Part shown: piece by piece, positions 53,177 through 62,317 of the stretch
Layout: each line of letters opens with the position of its first letter
Position numbering within the stretch: the first letter of the stretch is position 1
Assembly: GCF_001909055.1 (NCBI RefSeq)
Contig: NZ_LVWI01000044.1
Location: 1 to 64,000, forward strand
Length of the DNA: 64,000 nt
Direction: 5' to 3'
Origin: Paenibacillus helianthi
GTDB lineage: Bacteria > Bacillota > Bacilli > Paenibacillales > Paenibacillaceae
Program-made: the position numbers and the translations under genes
Notes under the pieces: generated by a model
Database searches by the model: none
Told to the model about the DNA's origin: nothing
The model's input: only the letters and a program-made list of their open reading frames with translations

Positions 53177-54445
53177 ATGAATGATTCAACCCTTATGCAA
53201 TCCATACGGAAGCTCGCTCAGCCTTGGGGCAGCGATGAATCGTATGACAGTCTGATCGCTGAGGCCAAAAGCGCAAGTTATGTTCTGCTCGGAGAAGCAT
53301 CGCATGGCACCTCAGAGTTCTACAGCGTTCGTGCCGGGCTAACCAAACGTCTTATCGCAGAAGAAGGCTTCCGGTTCATTGCGGTAGAAGGGGACTGGCC
53401 ATCCTGCTATACGCTTAACCGCTATATCAAAGGGTATCCGGATGCGGCAGACCAAGCAAGGGAGGCCCTCAGCGATTATACCCGATGGCCCTCCTGGATG
53501 TGGGCGAACCGCGAAATTCTGGAATTGGCGGAATGGCTGCGCAGCTATAATGAAGAGCGGCCGGAATCAGAGAAGGTTGGCTTTTACGGCATAGATATGT
53601 ATAGTCTTTGGGAATCAATGGATGAAATTCTGAAATATCTCACTTCTAAAGGCAGCCCGGACCTGGAAGCGGCTATGCATGCTTTTGAATGCTTTGAACC
53701 TTACGGCAGGGAGGGGCAGTCGTATGGGATATCAGCGTCTTTATACGGAGAGGGCTGCGAGGAGGAGGTGGTTTCGCTGTTAAGCAAACTTCAGGATGAG
53801 TGGAAGCAGGCCCATCCGGCTGACCGCGAGAATGCATTAAGCGCTGAGCTCAATGCGATGACTGTACAGGGGGCGGAATCCTATTACCGGACGATGATAC
53901 GTCATGACTCCGATTCATGGAACATCCGGGACCGCCATATGGTTGCAGCCTTGGAGAAGCTGATGGAGTTCCATGGTGAGGGTGCCCGGGTAGTGGTATG
54001 GGAGCATAACACTCATATTGGTGATGCCCGGGCAACCGATATGGCGCAGGACCAGATGGTCAATGTAGGACAATTGCTGCGTGAAAAATATGGAAGCACC
54101 GTATATGCCGTTGGCTTCGGGACGTACCGGGGGACGGTCATTGCCGGGAGAGCCTGGGGAGCTCCAGCGGAGGAAATGCAGGTTCCGCCAGCGCTTAAGA
54201 ACAGCTGGGAGGAGCTGCTGCACCGGGATGGGGCAGAAGACAAGCTGCTCTTGTTCAGCCAGGAAGAGACCGTACTGGACCAGAAGGTTATCGGACACCG
54301 GGCTATTGGTGTGGTCTACCATCCGGAACGGGAGCGGGGCAATTACGTACCCTCCATCCTTTCGAAGCGCTACAACGCTTTTATTTATCTCGACCATACC
54401 CACGCGCTGTCTCCGGTTCAGACGGGGGCTGCTTTTACCTCTTGA
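53177..54445 (+). CDS. Erythromycin esterase family protein
   Basis: The 422-residue protein has the Ere fold. The family marks are GEASHGTSEFY (a catalytic His and Glu region, about residues 36-46), the VEGDWPS stretch, and WEHNTHIGDARATDM (about 275-289). True Ere enzymes open the lactone of macrolides; most members have unknown substrates, so macrolide resistance should not be assumed. GGAGG lies 11 bases before the ATG. It overlaps the convergent GH13 gene by 11 bases. Confidence 0.88.
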   Translation: MNDSTLMQSIRKLAQPWGSDESYDSLIAEAKSASYVLLGEASHGTSEFYSVRAGLTKRLIAEEGFRFIAVEGDWPSCYTLNRYIKGYPDAADQAREALSDYTRWPSWMWANREILELAEWLRSYNEERPESEKVGFYGIDMYSLWESMDEILKYLTSKGSPDLEAAMHAFECFEPYGREGQSYGISASLYGEGCEEEVVSLLSKLQDEWKQAHPADRENALSAELNAMTVQGAESYYRTMIRHDSDSWNIRDRHMVAALEKLMEFHGEGARVVVWEHNTHIGDARATDMAQDQMVNVGQLLREKYGSTVYAVGFGTYRGTVIAGRAWGAPAEEMQVPPALKNSWEELLHRDGAEDKLLLFSQEETVLDQKVIGHRAIGVVYHPERERGNYVPSILSKRYNAFIYLDHTHALSPVQTGAAFTS

Positions 54446-56222
54446 TCAGAATTTGGTAACTGAAAGGTTCAAGATGGAGCTGCAAGCATCCTCCTGTTGA
54501 AATCACTTGTTCCTTATTGGTTACATCCTGAAATGCTCCTTCCAGCGGAAGGGACAGGGAAACAAGCTGTTCCGAAGGGTTCAGTGAAATGACGAAATGT
54601 GCATGCGCATCCTTGCGTTCATATACAAAAGCGCGTTCCCCCGGGTCTGCCCTCAGGACATGGAAACAGCCTGTCTGCAAAGCCGGGAACGTTACGCGCA
54701 GCCGGATCAGAGACCGGTAGCACTCGAACAGTTCCCGGTTCTGGAACTCTTTTTCCCAGATCATGCATTTGCGGCAATCCGGATCACCGGTCCCCTCAAG
54801 ACCGATTTCATCGCCATACAAGATGCAGGGAGTCCCGGTAAAAGTGAACAGGAAGGCTGCAGCCAGCTTAAGCTTTCTTGCATCCCCGCCCAGCTGTGTG
54901 AGAATCCGCGGAGTATCGTGACTCGCGAGCAGGTTGAACAATACCTCATTGGCTTGCTGCGGGTAACGCATCAGGAGGTTGCTAATCTGGGCTCCAAAGC
55001 GTTGAGCGTCAATGTCACCGTTATTCAGATATTCAATCAAACGCCTTGCAAGCGGATAGTTCATGACCGAATCGAATTGATCTCCGTGCAGCCAGCGCAT
55101 AGAATCACTCCACACCTCTCCAATGATAAAAGCGTCGGGATTGATGGTTTTAACAAGCCTGCGGAAGTTCCTCCAGAAGGTATGGTCAACTTCGTTGGCC
55201 ACATCCAGTCTCCAGCCGTCAATAGCTACTTCGTTCATCCAATACGCAGCGGTATCCAGCAGATATTTCCGGGCCTCAGGATTTGCCGTATTCAGCTTGG
55301 GCATCTCAGCAAAAAAACCAAACGCCTCATAGTTGGGCTTCCCATCGGTTACCTTCACAGGAAACTCATGAATGTGGAACCAGCCGGCATAGGGGGAGTG
55401 TGGTCCATGTTCAATCACATCCTGAAATTGGGATGATTGTGCACTGATATGGTTAAACACGGCATCAAGCACAACACGGATTTGCCGGGCATGAGCGTTT
55501 TTGACCAGATTCTTCAGTACCGCAAGGTCACCCAAATTCGGGTCCACCTTCCTGTAATCGGTTGTATTATATTTATGGTTACTTGGAGCTTCAAAGATGG
55601 GGGTCAGATATATAGCCGTGATCCCCAGCTCAGCCAAATGATCCAGATGGTCTATGATTCCTTGAAGATCTCCTCCGAAGAAACTTTCAACCGTAGGCGC
55701 ATCTCCCCATGCTGAAATACTCTCGGGATCATTTCCGGGGTCGCCATTGGCGAACCGGTCGGGCATGATCTGATAGAATACGGCAGACTTGGCCCATTCC
55801 GGAGCCTTAAACAGATCCACTTCATGGATATAAGGTCTTTCGAAGTATCCCTCCGGCGGTTCAGGCTGCCTGGTGAAGATTCCTTCTTCTGTCATCCAGA
55901 CGGTCTCTTCTCCGGCATGAAAGCGAAAGGCATAAGAGAAGCGCTTATTTTGGGGTTTTACAGCCGTTTCCCAATAATCAAAGAGCTGGTCGGTTACTAT
56001 CTTTTGCATCCTGTGCTCATGATGATAGTTCTTCCAATCGTATTTGTCGCCCGTGAGGGCAAAGACCTGCTTCACATTCTCCTTCTGGGTCCGGACACGC
56101 AAATGGAAGGTGTCCTTGTCATAGAGGTATGCCCAGTTGCTGTGAGGGACATGATGCAGGCCCTCCAGATGAATAGGTTTATGCTCTGCCGCAGAATTCA
56201 CAATACAATCCTTGTTCTTCAC
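54435..56222 (-). CDS. GH13 alpha-glycosidase (neopullulanase / cyclomaltodextrinase type)
   Basis: The protein of about 595 residues has an N-terminal CBM34-like domain (about 10-125), then the GH13_20 alpha-amylase barrel. Catalytic residues are the Asp in GWRLDVANEVDH (nucleophile), Glu in IIGEVWSD (acid/base) and Asp in LASHDTPR. A C-terminal beta-sandwich closes the protein. There is no signal peptide, so it degrades maltodextrins or cyclomaltodextrins inside the cell. I place the start at GTG 56222 because GGAGG lies six bases before it, inside the frame that begins at ATG 56240. Confidence 0.92.
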   Translation of the reverse strand: MKNKDCIVNSAAEHKPIHLEGLHHVPHSNWAYLYDKDTFHLRVRTQKENVKQVFALTGDKYDWKNYHHEHRMQKIVTDQLFDYWETAVKPQNKRFSYAFRFHAGEETVWMTEEGIFTRQPEPPEGYFERPYIHEVDLFKAPEWAKSAVFYQIMPDRFANGDPGNDPESISAWGDAPTVESFFGGDLQGIIDHLDHLAELGITAIYLTPIFEAPSNHKYNTTDYRKVDPNLGDLAVLKNLVKNAHARQIRVVLDAVFNHISAQSSQFQDVIEHGPHSPYAGWFHIHEFPVKVTDGKPNYEAFGFFAEMPKLNTANPEARKYLLDTAAYWMNEVAIDGWRLDVANEVDHTFWRNFRRLVKTINPDAFIIGEVWSDSMRWLHGDQFDSVMNYPLARRLIEYLNNGDIDAQRFGAQISNLLMRYPQQANEVLFNLLASHDTPRILTQLGGDARKLKLAAAFLFTFTGTPCILYGDEIGLEGTGDPDCRKCMIWEKEFQNRELFECYRSLIRLRVTFPALQTGCFHVLRADPGERAFVYERKDAHAHFVISLNPSEQLVSLSLPLEGAFQDVTNKEQVISTGGCLQLHLEPFSYQILIKR

Positions 56223-56315
56223 AAAAGGCCTCCCAATCATTTGAATATGTATATTGTAGCCGCCGGATTGGAAATTAAGCCTTTCTTTTACGGGGAATTT
56301 ACAAGTGTGGAATTT

Positions 56316-56352
56316 AAAAAGCCCTCTCTATCCGGTTCGGATAGAAAGGGCT
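56316..56352 (-). terminator. Terminator of the DUF3231 gene
   Basis: On the minus strand a 15-position stem with one mismatch (56335-56320 with 56352-56338) is followed by five T residues. It lies just after the DUF3231 stop. Confidence 0.85.
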
Positions 56353-56359
56353 ACTGCTG

Positions 56360-56881
56360 TTAGGCGTTCACAGTTTCATGTCTTTTCACTTGTAGCGGCG
56401 GAGGAATAAGCCAGCCTTTTTCTTTAGTCATCTTCAGAATTTTGACACCAAGGGCTGCCTTAGTCATGTGATACTTGGCGAATAAAGCCCCAATATCCTC
56501 ACGGATACTTTGTCCCATTACTTGGCTGCAGGCTACCAATGAAGTGGCGACGTCCGCTGCAATTTTGGCTGCAATTTCGGGATCTGTAAATCTTGCTCCC
56601 ACAGGAATGTCTTCGAGCTTGACCTGCGGTCTGTCAGGCAGTGCCGGAGCAGTGCCGATACCGTTATCTGTCAATAGTTTATCACATTCGCTTACTTCCA
56701 GTTCAGCCTGATCAATCAAGGAGCCGAGGATTTTTTTCAGCTCATGGTCACCCGCATGATTCAGATATGCGCGGTAACAGGAGATGGATCCCTTTGCAAC
56801 CATTGAAGCTTGCCATACACCGTATATTTCTCCGTAATGCATAGGTTCATCTTTTGAATTTCCGCCTAATATCCCTGACAT
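56360..56881 (-). CDS. DUF3231 family protein
   Basis: The 173-residue protein is a short DUF3231 member, an all-helical ferritin-like family common in spore formers, where some members are spore-coat associated. The cell role is not established. I choose ATG 56881, seven bases after AAGGAG, over the ATG at 56887. It is followed by a strong terminator and lies in the same direction as the Asp-box protein cluster upstream. Confidence 0.75.
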   Translation of the reverse strand: MSGILGGNSKDEPMHYGEIYGVWQASMVAKGSISCYRAYLNHAGDHELKKILGSLIDQAELEVSECDKLLTDNGIGTAPALPDRPQVKLEDIPVGARFTDPEIAAKIAADVATSLVACSQVMGQSIREDIGALFAKYHMTKAALGVKILKMTKEKGWLIPPPLQVKRHETVNA

Positions 56882-56996
56882 ACACATACTCCTTTAGCCT
56901 TTTATTTTTCTTTCAAAAGACGGCAGTTCCGTCTCTGCTTACTGGCATAGTATGTCCTGGATCCCACAAATTAACGCGCAAATTCGTGTGAAGTTC

Positions 56997-58232
56997 TCAA
57001 TTTCCATAAATGATATCCTGCTTGCCCAGTCTCGAATCGTTCCAGACCGCGGCCAGCGTATCCGGGAATTTGGTAGCTGCAGTAATATAGTCGCCAATCA
57101 GCGGAACAGGCGTGGGAGAATTGCCGTTTGGATTGGTGGAAACATCGGATATCCGCCGATTGGCGAAGGAAACGCCGGCATTGAAAGACTCAGCGACAAA
57201 AACATCCAATAGAAATCCGTTCACCCGGTTGGTGTAATAAATCACCCGTATGGTTCCGTTCGAGGGGGAGACGGTAATGGAAGGGGAGAAGTTCTGTGAG
57301 CCCGCCGGTGCTCCTGTGATACTAATAGGCGAGGACCACAGCAATCCATCCGGGGAACGGGAAAAAAAGACATCCGCATAGCCCAGACGGAAATCATTCC
57401 AGACCGCATACACAAACCCCCCGAACTGTCCGGCGGAAATGTCGGTCCCCAAGCTGAGGTTCGTCTGTACCCGGAACGCGTAATTCGGCACGGGCAGAGG
57501 ACTCGGCACAGGAACTGTACTGGCGATGAACGTAGCTCCCAGGATCACTGGAGGGTTGAAGGAAACACCCCCATCCAGAGATACTCTGATATATGCATTC
57601 GTCGGGAGGTTGGAGCGGGTCTGAATATAACCGACATACAGCTCTCCGGCGAGTCCGACGGCAAGGGCAGCCCGGTCAAGCTCGCCTCTGGGATCGGATA
57701 TGCGCAGCGGCCGTTCCCAACTGAGTCCCTGATCCAGAGAACGTTGGAAAAAGATAGCCGAGTTCTGGGAAAGGTCGTAAATGGGCGTATAGCCTACATA
57801 TGCATTTCCCCGGTAGGGACTGGAGGGAGAACGGTCAACAGCGATATAAGGTTCATCATTGTGAACATATAATCCAAACCCTTGCTGTACAATGACCGGG
57901 GGATTAAACGTTATTCCGTTATCAAAAGAACTGTAGGTAGCAATCGTTCCATCCATAAATTCATTGAAGTAATGAACCGCCACGATGAATGTGTCGGGAA
58001 ACGTATAATCGATTGTCGGGGCTTCTGCGCTCATGTACCCTGGTGCTTGCGGCAATACGGTATTTGACCAAGTTGCTCCTCCGTCGATCGAACGGTAGAA
58101 GCCTGTTAATGCGGTTCCTGTACTGTCTTCCACCGCGACCACACACAGAATATTCGGGTCCAGCGTATTTACCGCTATCGAGGGCTCGATATGATTCCCC
58201 GGCAAAGCGGCAGTTATGTTCACGTTAGCCAA
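56997..58232 (-). CDS. Asp-box (BNR/sialidase-like beta-propeller) protein
   Basis: The 411-residue protein has repeated Asp-box motifs of the type S-x-D-x-G-x-x-W: SIDGGATW, SSFDNGITF, SLDQGLSW, SLDGGVSF and SFNAGVSF, which mark a sialidase-like propeller. No signal peptide is visible and sialidase catalytic residues (RIP, Tyr-Glu pair) are not clear, so enzyme activity is doubtful. The start is TTG 58232, about six bases after GAGGTGAT. It lies 14 bases after the stop of the small protein at 58247 and follows three small proteins on the same strand, which suggests a shared location such as the spore surface. Confidence 0.72.
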   Translation of the reverse strand: MANVNITAALPGNHIEPSIAVNTLDPNILCVVAVEDSTGTALTGFYRSIDGGATWSNTVLPQAPGYMSAEAPTIDYTFPDTFIVAVHYFNEFMDGTIATYSSFDNGITFNPPVIVQQGFGLYVHNDEPYIAVDRSPSSPYRGNAYVGYTPIYDLSQNSAIFFQRSLDQGLSWERPLRISDPRGELDRAALAVGLAGELYVGYIQTRSNLPTNAYIRVSLDGGVSFNPPVILGATFIASTVPVPSPLPVPNYAFRVQTNLSLGTDISAGQFGGFVYAVWNDFRLGYADVFFSRSPDGLLWSSPISITGAPAGSQNFSPSITVSPSNGTIRVIYYTNRVNGFLLDVFVAESFNAGVSFANRRISDVSTNPNGNSPTPVPLIGDYITAATKFPDTLAAVWNDSRLGKQDIIYGN

Positions 58233-58246
58233 TGGATCACCTCATT

Positions 58247-58618
58247 TTAGGAAGAAATAATCGATAACCGGTCAATATATGTAAGTTCAGGCTGCAGAAT
58301 CCGATCCAGAGTGTTTCCGCTCGCATCCAGCGCAAAGATGTTAATAATGGTGTCTACTGCACTGTAGAAATTGACTTGGACCTCATAATAATCGGCAAGC
58401 GTAACTGAATAGGTCTGGGCAACAAGCTGCTGGGGATTAAGCTGGAAAAGGGTTTCTCCGACAGCAACACGTGTGAAGCTCGCTCCACGGAACTGGAAAA
58501 TCTGCAAGGTGAGATTAATGGGGGAAATAATGGAATCGTTTAAGCAGGAGATTTGAATCCGGTCCAAATGGGTGGAGCCTGTTGGAGGATTGTATACCGC
58601 TCCCGTTGTAAAAGGCAT
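58247..58618 (-). CDS. Small beta-rich protein of unknown function
   Basis: The 123-residue protein is of low charge and beta-prone, with repeated short hydrophobic/polar alternation. ATG 58618 follows AAGGAG by eight bases. It is not clearly a paralogue of the two proteins upstream. The gene ends 14 bases before the Asp-box protein start, so the two are probably co-transcribed. Confidence 0.6.
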   Translation of the reverse strand: MPFTTGAVYNPPTGSTHLDRIQISCLNDSIISPINLTLQIFQFRGASFTRVAVGETLFQLNPQQLVAQTYSVTLADYYEVQVNFYSAVDTIINIFALDASGNTLDRILQPELTYIDRLSIISS

Positions 58619-58745
58619 GGCATGAACTCCTTCCGGCCTTGGTTGAGGCGTTTAGTAAAACGTATGTGAAGCAATTTTGTCCTATGCCGGAATTCCAGAA
58701 TATGTATGATTACAGAGGGAGGACGAATCTCCCTCTGTGTGGGGC

Positions 58746-59147
58746 TTAAAGAATGGATAAACCCATAAATACAATCGGTCCGACGACGTTGGGGATATTT
58801 CCGCCCGATACAGAAGACGCGGTTATTGCATAAGCGTAGTAACCCGAAGTCAGCCCGGAGTCTACATAAGATAATTTCACCGCATCAAAGGCATTCACAG
58901 CGGTACCGCTGGACCGGAAGGTGCTGATCTGCACCGCATTGCGTACGAGAGTGAAGATAACATCCGGGGAATTACTGCCAGTGCTCTGCAGACCGATTGT
59001 GGCTTCAAGCTGCACCGATCCTCCTGTGGCAACATTCAACCCGAATTGTCCAAGAATGATGCTGCTTGGCAAAGCTAATACAGATAAAGAGGTGGACTGA
59101 GAGAAGCTGGACGGGATGCTTTTACCCAGATCAATAATTTGTGTCAT
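58746..59147 (-). CDS. Small beta-rich protein, paralogue of the next gene upstream
   Basis: The 133-residue protein shares the layout and many residues of the protein at 59153: D(L/F)xKS, SFSQS, LA-PSS, QFGL, a VQ/VW-L-A-(T/S)(I/V)G repeat, FTL/FTI, FV/YVDS-LT-GY-AY and VGP. Its start is ATG 59147 or GTG 59156; the latter overlaps the stop of the upstream gene by four bases, so translation may be coupled. The fold is likely a beta jelly roll, as in exosporium proteins of Bacillus; this is inference. Confidence 0.65.
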   Translation of the reverse strand: MTQIIDLGKSIPSSFSQSTSLSVLALPSSIILGQFGLNVATGGSVQLEATIGLQSTGSNSPDVIFTLVRNAVQISTFRSSGTAVNAFDAVKLSYVDSGLTSGYYAYAITASSVSGGNIPNVVGPIVFMGLSIL

Positions 59148-59152
59148 GACAG

Positions 59153-59557
59153 TCACACCAGGGAAAGGCCCGAAAATAACACGGGGCCTACCAGATTTGC
59201 ACTGTTCAGAACAGCGGAATTGATCTGCGAAACGGTAAGGGTATAGGCGAAATAGCCAGCGGTCAAGTTACTGTCAACAAAAGAGAAGCTGATCGGATCA
59301 TATTGATTGATATTCAGCGCACTCGCCGTAATCGTAAACACCGCCGTGCTTCCCCGTAAAATAGTGAACAGCAAATCCGGACTTCCCAGCGTATTCTGGA
59401 CACCGACGGACGCGCTCAGCCACACATTGCCTCCCTGCCCTGTTGCCAAACCGAATTGAGCGAGCGTATTGCTTGAAGGCGATGCAAGAATGGGGATCGA
59501 GATCGACTGGCTGAAGCTGGCGGCAACACTTTTACTGAAATCGAGAATCTGGGCCAC
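59153..59557 (-). CDS. Small beta-rich protein, paralogue of the next gene downstream
   Basis: The 134-residue protein starts at GTG 59557, nine bases after AAGGAG. It is alanine-, serine- and leucine-rich without a signal peptide, and is the first gene of the minus-strand set that includes its paralogue, a third small protein and the Asp-box protein. The sequence is beta-prone, ending in VGPVLFSGLSLV, much as the paralogue ends in VGPIVFMGLSIL. No known function. Confidence 0.68.
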   Translation of the reverse strand: MAQILDFSKSVAASFSQSISIPILASPSSNTLAQFGLATGQGGNVWLSASVGVQNTLGSPDLLFTILRGSTAVFTITASALNINQYDPISFSFVDSNLTAGYFAYTLTVSQINSAVLNSANLVGPVLFSGLSLV

Positions 59558-59728
59558 AGTAATCAGCTCCTTGTAACGTATTTGTTCTATTCATAAAATA
59601 TGTATGTTGGTGTGAGAGTGATTGGACGTGACACAGGCGCTATTTGACAAGGGGAATGGGTTCACGTATTGTGGTACTATAAAAACCATGTGGGTACCGA
59701 AATAAAGGAATCGAAAGGAAGGTTTATT

Positions 59729-60349
59729 ATGGATAACATTACAATTATGAATGGCAACCCCAAATCGGCGTCCGGAGGCAGACTGATGGGTATGGCACTG
59801 GATTATATGGCTTATCCGCTGGTTGGATCGATAGATCAAACCTTAATTGAGAGCACATTACAACAATTATGGGGTCTCGGAAAAAACCGTTTCAGCCATC
59901 AATATGCTTTTGAGGCCAGGCTGGATGACACAACCATAGGGATGATTACCTGCTACCCGGTATCGGTGATGGATAAGCTGGTGTGGCCCACGGTCCGGGA
60001 GCTAATCAAAATGCGGAAATGGAAGCTCGTCAAGCATTCGCTGCTGCATTTGCAGGATTTGTGGTCTATGGTGAGCCTGAATGAGGGAAGAGCGGATGAA
60101 TATCACATCGGAGCTTTGGCAACCTTGCCGGAAGGCCGGGGATACGGAATCGGTTCGAAATTAATTCATTTTGCAGAGGGAAAAGCCAGATTGAGCAACT
60201 ACGGGAAATGCTCCCTGACGGTCAAGCAAGAGAACCTCAGGGCCATCAATCTATATGAGCGGCTGGGATACCAGATCACGGATACGATAGAGAAAAAACC
60301 GTATTATTTATATCGTATGGTAAAACCCCTTCCGTGTATCCTTACCTAA
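59729..60349 (+). CDS. GNAT family N-acetyltransferase
   Basis: The 206-residue protein has the acetyl-CoA-binding GNAT motif A, LATLPEGRGYGIGSKLIHFA (about residues 131-150), and motif B around RAINLYERLGYQI. The start ATG 59729 follows AAGGAAGG; an upstream in-frame methionine lacks a site. The substrate is not known. It is next to a TetR gene that could regulate it. Confidence 0.88.
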   Translation: MDNITIMNGNPKSASGGRLMGMALDYMAYPLVGSIDQTLIESTLQQLWGLGKNRFSHQYAFEARLDDTTIGMITCYPVSVMDKLVWPTVRELIKMRKWKLVKHSLLHLQDLWSMVSLNEGRADEYHIGALATLPEGRGYGIGSKLIHFAEGKARLSNYGKCSLTVKQENLRAINLYERLGYQITDTIEKKPYYLYRMVKPLPCILT

Positions 60350-60397
60350 GTGTTAAGGTTGTAACGGAAGCTAGAGGAAGGGTGGACGGGCAAGGGC

Positions 60398-60964
60398 ATG
60401 GACAATAACGTCTATTTTAAAATTTTAAAATGTTTTGGCGCCAAAGGCACGAGGTTTACGACAGAGGACCTGGCAAGAGAGCTGGGTACGAGTAAACGCA
60501 CCGTATATGCCTATTTTTCAAGTAAGGATGAAATGATAGAGAAAACCATAGATTTTGTGTTTACGGAAATTACCCAATCGGATACGGATATCCTGGAAGA
60601 TGCAGAACTTTCTGTTCAGGAGAAGATCAGGCTCTATTTTCAAAACATACCTGATGCCTATTCGATAGGCACCATTATCCGGCATATGGATGACCTTCAG
60701 CGTTATTACCCCCGGCTCTACGGGAAGGTGAACCACCACCTGGACACGATTTGGGATGGTGTCATTGAGCTGGTGCAGGAAGGGATGAACCATCAGGAGC
60801 TGCGGAAGGTGGACACGGTCATTCTCAAGCTCATGCTGAATGAAACCCTGAGAAAGCTGCTGGATTATGAGTATATTGCTAATCATCCGGTCAGCTTCGA
60901 ATCCGGCATTAAGGCGATGAGTGATATTGTTCTATATGGCTTGATGAAAGAGGGATTTTTGTGA
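60398..60964 (+). CDS. TetR-family transcriptional regulator
   Basis: The 188-residue protein has the N-terminal helix-turn-helix TTEDLARELGTSKRTVYAYF (about 22-41), then a helical ligand domain. It lies 48 bases after the GNAT gene and is probably co-transcribed with it. No operator was identified. Confidence 0.9.
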   Translation: MDNNVYFKILKCFGAKGTRFTTEDLARELGTSKRTVYAYFSSKDEMIEKTIDFVFTEITQSDTDILEDAELSVQEKIRLYFQNIPDAYSIGTIIRHMDDLQRYYPRLYGKVNHHLDTIWDGVIELVQEGMNHQELRKVDTVILKLMLNETLRKLLDYEYIANHPVSFESGIKAMSDIVLYGLMKEGFL

Positions 60965-61045
60965 AAGATTAGAAGAACCTAAACCCCCAAGGAGCTAAGA
61001 GAAATAAATACTTTTCTTGGGGACTAGAAAAATATAGGGCTAGCA

Positions 61046-61080
61046 GGTATAGTTAGTTAATAAAATTAACTAACTATACC
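61046..61080. promoter_or_regulatory. Perfect 15-bp inverted repeat, probable ROK/XylR-type operator
   Basis: GGTATAGTTAGTTAA (61046-61060) faces its exact complement at 61066-61080 across a TAAAA loop. The AGTTAGTTAA half-site resembles the operator of XylR-type ROK repressors. It lies 14 bases before the ROK repressor ATG, so autoregulation is likely. Confidence 0.7.
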
Positions 61081-61094
61081 AAAAAGGATGAACA

Positions 61095-62285
61095 ATGAAA
61101 AACCAATCTGCAGGTACGCCGAGAGCCATGCGCAATCTGAATGAATTGCTGATTCTGAATGAGATTATAGGCGGGGGACCGCAATCACGGGCCGATCTCA
61201 GCCGTCAGACCGGGTTAAGCAAACCAACCGTATCCTCAGCCATCACTCATCTCATCGGGCGTGGACTGGTCAGGGAGACGGGCAGGGCCGACAACTCCCA
61301 GGGGAGAAAGGCAACCTGGCTTGAATTCAATACCCATTGCTTTTATGTAGCCGGCGTTGATCTGGGGGCTACACGGATCAGGATGGCGCTGGCTGATATG
61401 GGAGGGCAGATCGTCCAGTACCAACAGCTGGCAATGCCTGAAGGAAGCCTGACAGATATAGAGTTCCAGACCTTTTTGGTTGAAAGCCTGGAAGGGCTGC
61501 TTAAGGAATACGGTGTAGCATGGGACAGGATTAAGGCTGCCGCGATCGGAATTCCCGGGGTCGTGGACCCTGCCGGCGGTGAAGTGTCTAGGCTGGTTTC
61601 ACCGCTGAAGGGCCTTGAAACTACATTGGAGCTTGCCAACTTAACCCGGCTTTTTCCCGTCCCTGTCATCACTGAAAATGATGTGAATCTGGCGGCACTC
61701 GCGGAGCATTCCTTAACTGGCGATGCCGCAGGAGGAGGGGGCTCACTCTTATACTTTTCGTTAGGCGAAGGAACCGGGGGAGGCATCATTATTGATGGTG
61801 CAATCTACCGCGGCCTGGGCGGAGGAGCAGGGGAATTAGCCAATATGAGGCTCAGTGCCGGGAGGCTGGAGGATGTTCTTTCTGCCAAGGGACTTCTAAG
61901 GCTTACCTCCGCTATAACAGGGGAGCAGGACAAGAAGCCGGATTCCTACAGCTCTGAACCCGGAATCTCTCCAGAGAGATTGTTCGAAGAGGTCAGAAAG
62001 GGTGATCCTGTGGCACAGTCCGTAATGGACGTGTATAGTGGAATGCTGGCAGAGGCATTAACCAATATTTGCGCTGTAATCGCTCCAGATTCAATTGTTT
62101 TGGGTGGAGGACTTGGCAGCAACGGAGACGTATTGCTTCACCGGCTGGAAGCCCGGTTAACCGGGCTGGACCGCAAACCGCGCCTGGCAGTCTCATGCCA
62201 CCGGGAGAGGGATGTCGTTACCGGAGCCATTCAGATTGCGGTGCAAGCTGCCTTTCGCCGCCTCCGTGAAGAATGGACGCTTTAG
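61095..62285 (+). CDS. ROK-family transcriptional repressor (XylR/NagC-like)
   Basis: The 396-residue protein has an N-terminal winged helix-turn-helix (SRADLSRQTGLSKPTVSSAI, about 35-54) followed by a ROK sugar-binding domain (VAGVDLGATRIRMAL, about 85-99). The usual zinc motif with several Cys is missing, as in XylR. It probably represses itself and the downstream kinase through the palindrome at 61046. The inducer is likely a sugar. Confidence 0.92.
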   Translation: MKNQSAGTPRAMRNLNELLILNEIIGGGPQSRADLSRQTGLSKPTVSSAITHLIGRGLVRETGRADNSQGRKATWLEFNTHCFYVAGVDLGATRIRMALADMGGQIVQYQQLAMPEGSLTDIEFQTFLVESLEGLLKEYGVAWDRIKAAAIGIPGVVDPAGGEVSRLVSPLKGLETTLELANLTRLFPVPVITENDVNLAALAEHSLTGDAAGGGGSLLYFSLGEGTGGGIIIDGAIYRGLGGGAGELANMRLSAGRLEDVLSAKGLLRLTSAITGEQDKKPDSYSSEPGISPERLFEEVRKGDPVAQSVMDVYSGMLAEALTNICAVIAPDSIVLGGGLGSNGDVLLHRLEARLTGLDRKPRLAVSCHRERDVVTGAIQIAVQAAFRRLREEWTL

Positions 62286-62317
62286 ACATAATCAATAGAA
62301 TCTGGAGGGTTGCTGGA

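Noticed and set aside
53177..54445. Macrolide resistance gene
   Set aside because: The family fold is present, but most chromosomal members are not proven macrolide esterases and there is no resistance context or mobile element.
54597..55436. A 279-codon plus-strand frame opposite the GH13 gene
   Set aside because: The minus strand shows all GH13 catalytic motifs, so the plus-strand frame is a shadow.
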